The notes under the pieces: generated by a model | Database searches by the model: none | What the model was told of the DNA's origin: nothing | The model's input: only the letters and a program-made list of their open reading frames with translations | Source of the DNA: Phycisphaerales bacterium | Lineage (GTDB): Bacteria > Planctomycetota > Phycisphaerae > Phycisphaerales > UBA1924 | Reading direction: 5' to 3' | DNA length: 64,000 bases | Assembly: GCA_040217175.1 (NCBI GenBank) | Contig: JAVJNT010000001.1 | Span: 1,567,020-1,631,019, forward strand | Shown: in pieces, positions 8,158-16,353 of the stretch | How positions within the stretch are numbered: position 1 is the stretch's first letter | Layout of the letters: every line of letters begins with the position of its first letter | Translations under genes and position numbers: made by a program

Positions 8158-9362
8158 CCGGTCTTCTTCCTCCGTGGCGTCTTGGTCGTCTTCTTCTTGT
8201 GGGTGCTGCGCTTCTTGGCCGACTCGACCGATTCGGCCGTCCCGTCGAGCGTGGGCATCGGGCTGATCACGGTGCACGCGACCTCGTCGCCCTCGTCGGC
8301 GTGCAGGGCGGCCATCGCGTCCTTGGGCAGGCACAGGGCGCCGTTCTTTCGCGCGAAGGCCGACTGGATCGCGACGTACTCGCCCTCGCTATCGAGCGTG
8401 CTGACGATCGCCAGGCCCTTGCAGCTCGAGGGCGACGCGGCCTTGCCCAGCTTGATCGTCTCGGTCGCGCGGACGAGCGGGATGTCGTCGGTCCTGGCCT
8501 GCAGGTGCGGGCCGCCGTCGAAGGGGTCGATGACGCCCTGGTAGGCAAAGCCGAGCTTCTCGAGCATCTTGCGGGCGGGGATCGTGTCCTTGCCCACCTG
8601 GCCCACGCCCTGGCGGGCCTTCGGTGGCAGCAGGCTCAGGTAGATGTCCTCGCGCGGAAGCAGGCTGAACATGAACTCGCGGCTGTACTGGCAGAAGCGG
8701 TCGGCCTCGTCGTAGCTCAGGTTGATGAACCGCCGGCCCAGGGCGTCCCAGAACAGGTTCTCGCCCGCGTCGCTGATGGGCGCCATCATCTCGGCCAGCA
8801 CGTGGTCGGCGAAGTTGTCGCGGTACACGCCCATGAAGTGGAAGCGGACGAAGCTGAGCAGGCGACCGAGCTTGGCCTTGTGGGCTCGGTAGGCCGGCTG
8901 GACGATCAGCCCGCCGATCTCGGTCGGGCTGCTCTCGTCGAGGTGCAGCGTGGCGACGGTGTGGGTCATGCCCGTGTGCAGGCTCTCGCTGAAGAATCGC
9001 CGCTCGCTGATCTTGAACCCGACGTTGGGGTTGCCCGGACCGCCCATCGAACTGACGAGCTGGCTCGAGCCGACGAGCGATCCGGTCTCGGTGTCCTCGA
9101 GCACGAAGACGAAGAGCTCGCTCTCGCTGAGGCTCTGCTGCAGGCCCGTGCCGGCACCGCTGCTTCCGCGGTTTCGGCGGAGCGTCTTGGGATCGTCCTC
9201 GAGCGGCTCGCCGCGGGCGACGTGCTTGAAGCACTCGCGGCTGCGGAGGATCTTCTCCATGATGATGTCGCGATCGGGCGGCAGGTTGATGAAGTGGACC
9301 ATCCTGGCCAGCTTCAGCAGCGTGTCGACGTCTTCGATCTTGGCGCGGCGGATGACGTGCAT
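8154..9362 (-). CDS. astA: Arginine N-succinyltransferase
   Basis: 402 residues. The N-terminus MHVIRRAKIEDVDTLLKLAR and the later blocks RFINLSYDEADRFCQYSREF, PREDIYLSLLPPKARQGVGQ and GFAYQGVIDPFDGGPHLQA match arginine/ornithine N-succinyltransferase, the GNAT-fold enzyme that transfers succinyl from succinyl-CoA to arginine, the first step of the AST pathway. The ATG at 9362 has an AAGGGG site 5 bp before it. The protein ends in a Lys/Arg-rich tail (about 20 residues after AESVESA) not expected in this family. It is the middle gene of aminotransferase-astA-astD; it begins 36 bp after the aminotransferase stop and overlaps astD by 4 bp. Confidence 0.92.
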   Translation of the reverse strand: MHVIRRAKIEDVDTLLKLARMVHFINLPPDRDIIMEKILRSRECFKHVARGEPLEDDPKTLRRNRGSSGAGTGLQQSLSESELFVFVLEDTETGSLVGSSQLVSSMGGPGNPNVGFKISERRFFSESLHTGMTHTVATLHLDESSPTEIGGLIVQPAYRAHKAKLGRLLSFVRFHFMGVYRDNFADHVLAEMMAPISDAGENLFWDALGRRFINLSYDEADRFCQYSREFMFSLLPREDIYLSLLPPKARQGVGQVGKDTIPARKMLEKLGFAYQGVIDPFDGGPHLQARTDDIPLVRATETIKLGKAASPSSCKGLAIVSTLDSEGEYVAIQSAFARKNGALCLPKDAMAALHADEGDEVACTVISPMPTLDGTAESVESAKKRSTHKKKTTKTPRRKKTG

Positions 9363-9398
9363 ACGGCCCCTTGCTTCCAATCAGACAAACAGACCGAA

Positions 9399-10883
9399 TC
9401 AGCCCGCGACCTTCGCCAGCGCCCGCTCCACCACCTCGAACACGCGCGGCCAGTCCTCGAGCTTCATGACGCCCAGCGGCGGCAGCATGCGGACGTGGTA
9501 GGGACCATGCCCGCACCAAAAGAGGATGACGCCTTCTTCGAAGCAGGCCTTGCAGGCCGCGGCGACCTTGGCCTTGTCGCCGCCGAAGGGCGTGAAGCGC
9601 ATCATGCCGCCCTCGCCCGCGACCAGGTCCTCGACGAACAGCGCGGGCGGGAACCAGTCGGGGTGCTTCTTGATGAGCGCCTCGGCCTGCTCGCGGAAGG
9701 CCTTGTGGTGCTTGGCGATCAGGCCGTCGTCGCCGTAGTAGGGCGTGCCGTCCAGCCCCTCGTCGAGCATCTCGAGCATGCGGGTGCCGACGGTGAAGTC
9801 GGTCGCGCTGCCGGTAAAGGTGCCGCTCAGGAGGCCCGGGCGGGGCTTGTATTCGTCGGTCCACAGCGTCGCGCAGGCCTGGGTCATCTTCCCAACACAG
9901 AACACGTCGACGTAGTCGCCCAGATCCATGCTCTCGTAGGCGAACATCTCCTTCGTGCGGCCGAAGCTCTGGATCTCGTCGTCCCAGATGGCGATGCCCT
10001 TGTCGCGGCACACGTCCATGAGGGCCGTGAAGAACTCGCGCGGAGCCGTGTTGAATCCGCCCTCGCCCTGGACCAGCTCGAAGATGAAGCACGCGTGCTG
10101 CTTGGGGTAGCGCTCGATGAACTGGTTCAGGCGCCACACGCAGTGGTCGATGAATCGGGTCTTCCCGCCGACCTCTTCCGCGGCCCGCTCGTTCCAGAAG
10201 GGCATGTAGTCGACCTGGGTCGTCAGCGGGATGCCGTCGCGCCCGGCGTGCGAGTCGCCGATCTGGGCCATGGTGACGCTGCGGCCCATGAAGCAGTGCT
10301 TGAACGCCAGCACGCGGCCGGCGGGGTAGTTCTTCTGGTAGCACACCTTCAGGGCGCTCTCGTTGGCCATCGCGCCCGAGGTGGTGATGAACGCCTCGCT
10401 GAGCCGGCTGTTGCGGCCGGCGAGCTCGAGCAGCTTCTCGCCGAAGCGGTAGGCCTCGAAGTTGCTCATCAGGTTGCCGCTCTTGGCGACGTCCTCGATC
10501 GACGCCCGGGCCTGGGCCCGCACGAGCTCGGGGTGGCTGTGGCCGAAGAAGTGGACGCCGATGCCGATGATCATGTCCCACTTGACGCTGCCATCGGCCA
10601 GCTCGACCAACGCCCCATTGCCGATGCCGCTGCCGATGTACTTGTACAGCAGCGGCCGGCCCTTCATGGCCTCGGCCCGCTCGACCATCGCCTCGAAGCT
10701 CGCGGCGGCCTCGCCCTGGGCGGGCCGCACGTCGGTGAGGGCCTTGCTGTGCTCGGCGACCCTGGACACGATGGTGTCGATGGCGCCCTCGACGGCGGGG
10801 TCGGTGGCGAGCGCGTGGCCCGCCAGGCCGGGGGCGAGGGCGGGCGTGGAGGTCTTGGAAGGCTGCGATTCGAGGCGGGTCAT
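9399..10883 (-). CDS. Class III aminotransferase, probable succinylornithine transaminase step
   Basis: 494 residues. PLP-dependent fold type I, class III: FGHSHPELVRAQARAS, ITTSGAMANESALKV, the Asp-containing IAIWDDEIQSFGRTKEMFA, and a candidate Schiff-base lysine in DVFCVGKMTQACATLW. From operon position with astA and astD it most likely converts N2-succinylornithine to succinylglutamate semialdehyde (AstC role). The sequence is not a textbook AstC: the lysine block and the lead-in YKYIGSGIGNGALVEL resemble lysine/omega-type transaminases, so a broader or different amine substrate is possible. The ATG at 10883 is preceded by GGGAG; an in-frame extension upstream is not needed. The operon promoter should lie in the 146 bp shared with the divergent ZIP gene. 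Confidence 0.75.
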   Translation of the reverse strand: MTRLESQPSKTSTPALAPGLAGHALATDPAVEGAIDTIVSRVAEHSKALTDVRPAQGEAAASFEAMVERAEAMKGRPLLYKYIGSGIGNGALVELADGSVKWDMIIGIGVHFFGHSHPELVRAQARASIEDVAKSGNLMSNFEAYRFGEKLLELAGRNSRLSEAFITTSGAMANESALKVCYQKNYPAGRVLAFKHCFMGRSVTMAQIGDSHAGRDGIPLTTQVDYMPFWNERAAEEVGGKTRFIDHCVWRLNQFIERYPKQHACFIFELVQGEGGFNTAPREFFTALMDVCRDKGIAIWDDEIQSFGRTKEMFAYESMDLGDYVDVFCVGKMTQACATLWTDEYKPRPGLLSGTFTGSATDFTVGTRMLEMLDEGLDGTPYYGDDGLIAKHHKAFREQAEALIKKHPDWFPPALFVEDLVAGEGGMMRFTPFGGDKAKVAAACKACFEEGVILFWCGHGPYHVRMLPPLGVMKLEDWPRVFEVVERALAKVAG

Positions 10884-11029
10884 TCGGGTCTCCCTGGATA
10901 GCGGCTCTCCGGCCGATAGAGGGTAGGGGCCGCGCAGACAGCGCAATAGCAGATGTATCGGCCCCATTCAGCCCCGTCCAAAGTCCTTCACCGGCTTCGC
11001 CTCGCTACTTTCAAGCGGAATCGCATGCC

Positions 11030-11818
11030 ATGGACCCCGACCTCCTCCACCTGCTGCTCATCACCCTCGTCGCGGCCGTCATCGCCGACCTTTCGATGGC
11101 CTTCGGCGTGCTGCCGTTCTTCTTCGTCAAGAACATGTCGAAGCGGCTCACCGGCATGTTCTCGGCGGCCGCCGGCGGCATGATGGCGGCGGCCAGCCTC
11201 GTGCAGCTCGTCGGCGAGGGGCTCGACCGGGCCCCGGGCTGGCAGGCCTGGGAGGTCGCCGCGGGGCTGGCCTCGGGGGCGGCGTTCTATTGGATGGCCG
11301 TCAAGTGGGTCAGCAGCAACGGCGACTTCGACATCGCCAACCTGCGAAAGTCCGGCGGCAAGCGGGCGCTGCTCATCGTCGCCGCCATGACCGTGCACAG
11401 CCTTCCCGAGGGCGTGGCCATCGGCGTCGCGTTCGGCGCCGACTTTCGTGGTGACGGAACGCTCCCGACGCTGGGCGTGAGCATCGCCAGCGCGCTCGCC
11501 GTGCACAACATCCCCGAGGCCATCGCCATCACCCTCGCGCTCATGTCCGCCGGGCTGAGCGTGCGGGCCTGCCTCTTCTGGGCGCTCTTCACCAGCCTGC
11601 CCCAGCCGCTGGCCGCCCCGTTCGCGGCGTGGTTCGTGTGGCTGTTCGAGCCCTTGCTTCCCTTCGGCATGGGCCTGGCCGCGGGCGCGATGGTGTTCCT
11701 CGTCGTCGACGACCTCATTCCCGAGGCGCTCGAGCGTGCCAACAGCACACTGGTCTCGATCGCGTTCGTGGGCGGCGTGACGGCGATGATCGTGCTGGGG
11801 CGGCTGGTGGGGTTGTAG
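11030..11818 (+). CDS. ZIP-family metal transporter
   Basis: 262 residues, almost entirely hydrophobic with about eight membrane segments. The two metal-site motifs of the ZIP family are present: TVHSLPEGVAIGVAFGAD in one helix and ALAVHNIPEAIAITLAL in the next. Family knowledge: such proteins move Zn2+ or Fe2+/Mn2+ into the cytoplasm; ZupT/GufA-like bacterial members have this HSxPEG/HNxPEG pattern. The usual His-rich cytoplasmic loop is missing. It sits 15 bp upstream of the MnmE-like GTPase gene and may be the first gene of a four-gene unit reaching the pseudouridine synthase. Confidence 0.88.
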   Translation: MDPDLLHLLLITLVAAVIADLSMAFGVLPFFFVKNMSKRLTGMFSAAAGGMMAAASLVQLVGEGLDRAPGWQAWEVAAGLASGAAFYWMAVKWVSSNGDFDIANLRKSGGKRALLIVAAMTVHSLPEGVAIGVAFGADFRGDGTLPTLGVSIASALAVHNIPEAIAITLALMSAGLSVRACLFWALFTSLPQPLAAPFAAWFVWLFEPLLPFGMGLAAGAMVFLVVDDLIPEALERANSTLVSIAFVGGVTAMIVLGRLVGL

Positions 11819-11833
11819 GCCATACGCTCCCGC

Positions 11834-12763
11834 GTGCCCGCGACTTTCGCCCAACGCTCCACTCCCGGCATCGCCTCGGCCGTCGCCGTGTTCGAGGTGG
11901 TCGGTGATATCGACGCGGCGTGCGAGGCCGTCGGCTTTGGTGCACCAGCGGTCGGCAGGGCCGCGCTGCGCACGGTGCCGGGGGTCGACACGCTGCTGGC
12001 GATCCGCCCCGATGCGCGCACGCTGTTGTTTACGCCCCACGGCGGCGTGCAGGTGTGCCGATCGCTTGCAAGAGCGCTGCTCGAAGCAGGCATCGCACGC
12101 TCCGACGCCGATCCCGCGTGGCCGGAAGCCTCCGAAGAGATCGAGGCACGCATGCTCTCCGCGCTCGGCCGCGTGCGCGGCGACCGTGCGGTTGCGCACC
12201 TGCTGAGCCAGCCGGCCCGATGGACGTCCGAGCTCGATGAAGTCCCGGATGACATTGCACGCGAGTTAGATCGCCTCCTCCACCCGCCCCTGGTCGTCGC
12301 CACCGGCCCGGCCAACGTCGGCAAGTCGAGCCTGGCCAACGCGCTCGCGGGTCGAACGGTCGCACGTGTTGCCGACCGGCCGGGCGTGACGCGCGACGCC
12401 GTGGCGGTGGACTTGGAACTCGACGGCCTCGTCGTGCGATGGCTGGACGCCCCGGGGGTGGACCTCGCCGAAGATCAAGTCCTCGCCGAGGCCCAGGCGT
12501 TGGCACGACAAGCCATCGACGCGGCCGATCTGGTTTTGTGGTGCGCCGACGCCAGATCCGGGGCTCCAGCAGCGGATGGCCTCCGGGTCGCGATGCGATC
12601 CGACCTGCTCGAAGGCCCGCCTCCGGCTTGGGCGGATGCCGCCGTCTCCGCCACGATCGGGTCGGGCCTGGCGGACCTCACCCGCTTGGTCCGCCAGAGG
12701 CTGGTGTCCGACGAGGCCCTCGCCCACCCGGGCCGCTGGGCATTCTGGAAGCCGCCCTCCTAA
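11834..12763 (+). CDS. Reduced MnmE/TrmE-like GTPase with degenerate G4 motif
   Basis: 309 residues from a GTG start. The first about 120 residues contain TPGIASAVAVFEVVGD and FTPHGGVQVCRSL, reminiscent of the MnmE N-terminal folate-binding domain. A G domain follows: G1 GPANVGKSSLANAL, G2 RPGVTRD, G3 WLDAPGVDLAEDQ. The place of G4 (NKxD) reads MRSDL, and G5 reads SATIGSG. The protein stops right after the G domain; the C-terminal helical domain with the Cys-x-Gly-Lys end that MnmE needs for tRNA U34 modification is absent (MnmE is about 450 residues). It is therefore a paralogue or a decayed form; GTP specificity is doubtful. It lies 9 bp before the TPR protein gene. Confidence 0.75.
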   Translation: MPATFAQRSTPGIASAVAVFEVVGDIDAACEAVGFGAPAVGRAALRTVPGVDTLLAIRPDARTLLFTPHGGVQVCRSLARALLEAGIARSDADPAWPEASEEIEARMLSALGRVRGDRAVAHLLSQPARWTSELDEVPDDIARELDRLLHPPLVVATGPANVGKSSLANALAGRTVARVADRPGVTRDAVAVDLELDGLVVRWLDAPGVDLAEDQVLAEAQALARQAIDAADLVLWCADARSGAPAADGLRVAMRSDLLEGPPPAWADAAVSATIGSGLADLTRLVRQRLVSDEALAHPGRWAFWKPPS

Positions 12764-12772
12764 CCTTCCCCC

Positions 12773-13675
12773 ATGGACGAACGCCAGGGACAGATCAAGG
12801 ACCGCGCCGGGCTCGACGAGTCGCGGATCAACGAGGAATTCCGGGACTTCCTGGTCAAGTGGGGGCCCAGGGCCCTCATCGTGATCGCCCTGATCGCCCT
12901 GGCCTTCAGCGGCCGGCGGTACCTCAACCAGCAGGCCGACGAGCGCACCGACGAGGCGTTCGTCCAGCTCGCCCTGGCGACCGGCAGCCAGAGCACCAGC
13001 CCCGACACCCTGCTGAGCCTGGCCCGCCAGTACGAGGACGTCGGCGCCGTCCCCCACGTCGCCCGCCTGACCGCCGGCGAGGCCTACCTCTCGGCCGTAC
13101 GTCGCGGCGTGGTCATCGGAGCCCAGGCCGGGCCGACGGGCGAGTTCCCGGCCGAGGAACTGCTCGACGAGGAGCTCCGCACGAGCTACCTGGGCCAGGC
13201 GCGCCAGGCCTTCGAGCAGGTCGTCGACGCCGAGCCGGCCGACGTCCACCTCGTGCGAGCGCACATGGGCCTGGCCGCCGTCGCCGAGGCGCTGGGCGAG
13301 ATCGATGAGGCGCGCACGCACTACCAGCGCGCCGCGACGATCGACCGCGACGCCGGCTACGGCGCGATGGCCCAGCTCGCCGAGGCGCGGCTGAACAGCC
13401 TCGACGCGCTGGCGGCACGCACGAGCCTTCCCTCGACCGCGCAGCTCCCGCAGCCCGAGGTTCCCTCGGCCGAGGAGCGCGACGAGGCCGACCCGTTCGG
13501 CCTGGGCGGGCTCGATCTGGAGGGCCTGGGCATCGGCGGAGAGGGCGACGGGACGGGCGCCATGGACACGCCGCTGGGCGGTGGCCTGTTCGATCCGCCG
13601 GCCGACGAGCCCGCGTCCGAGCCCACCCCCGACCCCGAGCCGACTCCTGACCCCACCCAAGACCCGGGCCAGTGA
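12773..13675 (+). CDS. Membrane-anchored TPR-like protein (YfgM/CpoB-like)
   Basis: 300 residues. A cytoplasmic N-terminus with a conserved-looking INEEFRDFLVKWGPR is followed by one membrane segment at about residues 33-50 (ALIVIALIALAFSGRRYL), then a helical TPR-like region with AHMGLAAVAEALGEIDEAR, THYQRAATIDRDAGYGAMAQ and AEARLNSLDAL. The last 70 residues are low complexity, Gly/Asp then Pro/Asp rich (PTPDPEPTPDPTQDPGQ). This matches the layout of the tetratricopeptide family that includes the SecYEG-associated YfgM; a role as a periplasmic scaffold or chaperone is inference. Its TGA overlaps the GTG of the pseudouridine synthase gene (GTGA). Confidence 0.7.
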   Translation: MDERQGQIKDRAGLDESRINEEFRDFLVKWGPRALIVIALIALAFSGRRYLNQQADERTDEAFVQLALATGSQSTSPDTLLSLARQYEDVGAVPHVARLTAGEAYLSAVRRGVVIGAQAGPTGEFPAEELLDEELRTSYLGQARQAFEQVVDAEPADVHLVRAHMGLAAVAEALGEIDEARTHYQRAATIDRDAGYGAMAQLAEARLNSLDALAARTSLPSTAQLPQPEVPSAEERDEADPFGLGGLDLEGLGIGGEGDGTGAMDTPLGGGLFDPPADEPASEPTPDPEPTPDPTQDPGQ

Positions 13676-14832
13676 GTCAGCTTCCCGAACTTCCCTCTCT
13701 GATCGACCCCGGCGGCAAGATCGACCAGGACGCGTTGCGCGCGGCCGTCGAGCGCTTCGGGCCCGACGACGCCGAGGCGCGCCGCGTCGAGCTTACCCTG
13801 CAGCGCGACGTCAAGGACAGGCTCGACAAGTACCTCACCAGCCGCATCCCGTTCATGAGCCGAAGCCAGATCCAGCGGATGATCGACGACGGGGCGGCGA
13901 TTGTGAACGGCCAGCCCGCGCGGGCGTCGACCAAACTGCGTCTCAACGACACCGTCGAGCTCGTGCTGCCGCCCCCGCCGAGCGGGCACATCGAGGCCGA
14001 GGACATCCCCATCGACGTGCTCTACGAGGACGAGCACCTGATCGTGCTCAACAAGCGGCCGGACATCATCGTGCACCCGGCGCGCAGCCACAACACGGGC
14101 ACGATGCTGGGCGCCCTCGCCTGGCACTTCCAGCATGCGAGCGACGGCGGCTTGTCTCCGGTCGGCGCCGACCTCGCACGACCCGGCGTCGTGCACCGCC
14201 TCGACCGCGACACCACCGGCGTCATCGTCTTCGCCAAGACCGAAGAGGCCCACTGGAAGCTCGGCCAGCAGTTCGAGAAGCGGACGACCGACAAGCGTTA
14301 CCTCGCCATCGTGCAAGGTGATCCGAAGGGCGCGCTCGACCCCGACGTCGAGGCCATCGACGAGCCCATCGGCCCCCACCCCAGCAAGGAGAAGGGGTAC
14401 CGGGAGAAGCAGGTCGTGCGCCACGATCAACTGGGCAAGCCCAGCCTGACCATCGCGAGAGTGCGGGAGCGCTACCGCCTGCACGACCGGCCCGTGGGCG
14501 ACCAGCACTTCGCGCTCTTAGAGCTCGAGCTCAAGACCGGCCGGACCCACCAGATCCGCGTGCATTGCAGCCATCGAGGCTGGCCCATCGTCGGCGACGA
14601 CATGTACGGCGGGCGCGCGTTCGAGCTCCCCTCGGGCGAGACGATCCAAAGGCAGATGCTCCACGCCGCCCTGCTCGCCCTCGAGCACCCGATCAGCGGC
14701 GAGCCGCTCGTGCTGACCGCCCCACCGCGCGAAGACATGCTCTCCCTCATCGCGCACTTGAGGGCGCACGCGACGGGCACGAGCAATCCGGACGGGTGCG
14801 TGCCCCTCGCTCGGTTGGGCGTCGAGGCCTGA
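13672..14832 (+). CDS. RluA-family RNA pseudouridine synthase
   Basis: 386 residues. An S4 RNA-binding domain lies at about residues 40-95 (LDKYLTSRIPFMSRSQIQRM, then AIVNGQPARASTKL). The catalytic domain has the family motif GVVHRLDRDTTGVIVFAKT, whose Asp is the nucleophile, then KRYLAIVQGDPKGALD and LKTGRTHQIRVHCSHRGWPI. This is the RluC/RluD/RluA group that converts uridines in rRNA or tRNA to pseudouridine; the S4 domain favours an rRNA target. The GTG start overlaps the previous stop by 4 bp, showing coupling to the TPR gene. The first 40 residues and a stretch around DVEAIDEPIGPHPSKEKG extend the usual core. Confidence 0.92.
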   Translation: MSQLPELPSLIDPGGKIDQDALRAAVERFGPDDAEARRVELTLQRDVKDRLDKYLTSRIPFMSRSQIQRMIDDGAAIVNGQPARASTKLRLNDTVELVLPPPPSGHIEAEDIPIDVLYEDEHLIVLNKRPDIIVHPARSHNTGTMLGALAWHFQHASDGGLSPVGADLARPGVVHRLDRDTTGVIVFAKTEEAHWKLGQQFEKRTTDKRYLAIVQGDPKGALDPDVEAIDEPIGPHPSKEKGYREKQVVRHDQLGKPSLTIARVRERYRLHDRPVGDQHFALLELELKTGRTHQIRVHCSHRGWPIVGDDMYGGRAFELPSGETIQRQMLHAALLALEHPISGEPLVLTAPPREDMLSLIAHLRAHATGTSNPDGCVPLARLGVEA

Positions 14833-14835
14833 TCC

Positions 14836-16332
14836 CTACGGACACCCGGCCGCGAACGCGTTCTGGAATGCCAGGAAGTCGAACAGCGTCAGGCTGCCAT
14901 CGCCGTCGATGTCGGCGCGGCAGGTCACCTGCCTGGCGATCACGCCCGGCTCGCTGGTCACGCTGCCCGCGGCGTTGGTAACGACGACGTCGTAGGCGCC
15001 CACGTCCTCGAGGCCGACGTCCACCATGAGCGTGGGCGAGTCGGCGCCGGACACGCCGCCGCCGTCGGCGATCGGCTCGCCGTCGCGCCGCCACTGGTAG
15101 GTGAGATCGGGGCCGGCCGCGACGACGCCCAGCTCGGCGACGCCGCCCGCCGCGGGCACGAGCACCACGACGTCGGGCTGCGTGACGATCTCGGGCGTGA
15201 AGCAGCGGTTGAGCAAGACGCTCACGCTGTCGTTGCTCTGATTCGACACGACCACGTCGAGGTGGGCCTGGCCGTCGAGGTCGCCTATGACGGCGGCGTT
15301 GGGCCGGCGACCCACGTCGTACGCCGCCGGGGTGCCGAACGTGCCGTCGCCGTTGTTCAGCAGCACGCTGATCGAGTCTTCGTTCCGGCTCGTCGCGGCC
15401 AGGTCCGCGGCGCCATCGCCGTTCAGGTCGCCGATCGCCACGCCACGGGGCAGGTCGTCCACGGCGTAGACGACCTGGGGCGCGAAGGTCCCGTCGCCGT
15501 TATTCAGCAGCACGCTCACGTCGTCCGTGTTGGTGTTGGCCACGGCGAGGTCGGTGCTGCCGTTCCCGTCCAGGTCGCCCGCCGCGACGGTCCACGGGGC
15601 GTCGCCGACGGCGTACGACACCGGCGCCGCGAACGTGCCGTCGCCGTCGCTCAGCCACACGGTCACGCTGTCGTCGCCAAGATTCGCCACGGCCACGTCG
15701 GCATTGCCGTCGCCGTCGAGATCGCTCGTGACGACGGAGAACGGCGCGTTGCTCGCGGCGAGGACGATGTGGGGCGCGAACGTGCCGTCGCCGTTGTTGA
15801 GCAGCACGCTCACGCTGTCGTCGTCCCGATTGGCCGCGGTCAGGTCGGCGTCGCCGTCGCCGTCCAGGTCGCCGATGGCTACCGATCGCGGGCCGCGGCC
15901 CACGCTCTGGCGCACCTGCGGGGCGTAGGTCCCGTCGCCATTGTTCAGCAGCACGCTCACGTCGTTGGTGTTCTGGTTCGCCACGACCAGGTCGCCATCG
16001 CCGTCGCCGTCGAGGTCGCCGATGGCCACGACTCTCGGCGTGTCTCCCACGCCGTAGGACGCCGGCGGCGCGAAGGTGCCATCGCCGTTGTTCAGCAGCA
16101 CGGTGACGTCATCGCTCACGCGGTTGGCGATAGCCACGTCGTTGTCGCCGTCGCCATCGAGGTCGCCGATGGCCGCGAACTCGGGGGACCTGCCCGCGTC
16201 GTAGCGCACCTCGGCATCGAGGACCTCGGAGGCCGCGCAGCCCTGGCCGTGGGCGAGGTGCGTGAGCGCCAGCACGGCCGCGATCGCCGCGGGGGCCAGC
16301 ACGCCGAGGACTGTGTTGTGCGTGTACATCAT
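14836..16332 (-). CDS. Secreted FG-GAP (VCBS) propeller protein with Ig-like and GC-type dockerin-like tail
   Basis: About 498 residues; ATG at 16332 or 16329 after GAGGAG. A signal peptide (VLGVLAPAAIAAVLALTHLA) ends near HGQG. Then come seven FG-GAP/VCBS repeats, each with a calcium-loop-like core such as AIGDLDGDGDNDVAIANR and a VSVLLNNGDGTFAP strand, as expected for a seven-bladed propeller. An Ig-like domain follows (TYQWRRDGEPIADGGG to VVTNAAGSV), then the C-terminal dockerin-like tail CRADIDGDGSLTLFDFLAF ending QNAFAAGCP. Likely exported and held at the cell surface; ligand unknown. It is a close paralogue of the gene 22 bp upstream and shares its exact domain order. Confidence 0.85.
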   Translation of the reverse strand: MMYTHNTVLGVLAPAAIAAVLALTHLAHGQGCAASEVLDAEVRYDAGRSPEFAAIGDLDGDGDNDVAIANRVSDDVTVLLNNGDGTFAPPASYGVGDTPRVVAIGDLDGDGDGDLVVANQNTNDVSVLLNNGDGTYAPQVRQSVGRGPRSVAIGDLDGDGDADLTAANRDDDSVSVLLNNGDGTFAPHIVLAASNAPFSVVTSDLDGDGNADVAVANLGDDSVTVWLSDGDGTFAAPVSYAVGDAPWTVAAGDLDGNGSTDLAVANTNTDDVSVLLNNGDGTFAPQVVYAVDDLPRGVAIGDLNGDGAADLAATSRNEDSISVLLNNGDGTFGTPAAYDVGRRPNAAVIGDLDGQAHLDVVVSNQSNDSVSVLLNRCFTPEIVTQPDVVVLVPAAGGVAELGVVAAGPDLTYQWRRDGEPIADGGGVSGADSPTLMVDVGLEDVGAYDVVVTNAAGSVTSEPGVIARQVTCRADIDGDGSLTLFDFLAFQNAFAAGCP

Positions 16333-16353
16333 CAATCTCCTCGTGCGTTCGTG

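Noticed and set aside
8133..10901. Long plus-strand frame of about 920 codons
   Set aside because: Antisense to astA and the aminotransferase; its translation has no domain and is rich in His/Leu/Ala/Glu as expected for a mirror frame in GC-rich DNA.
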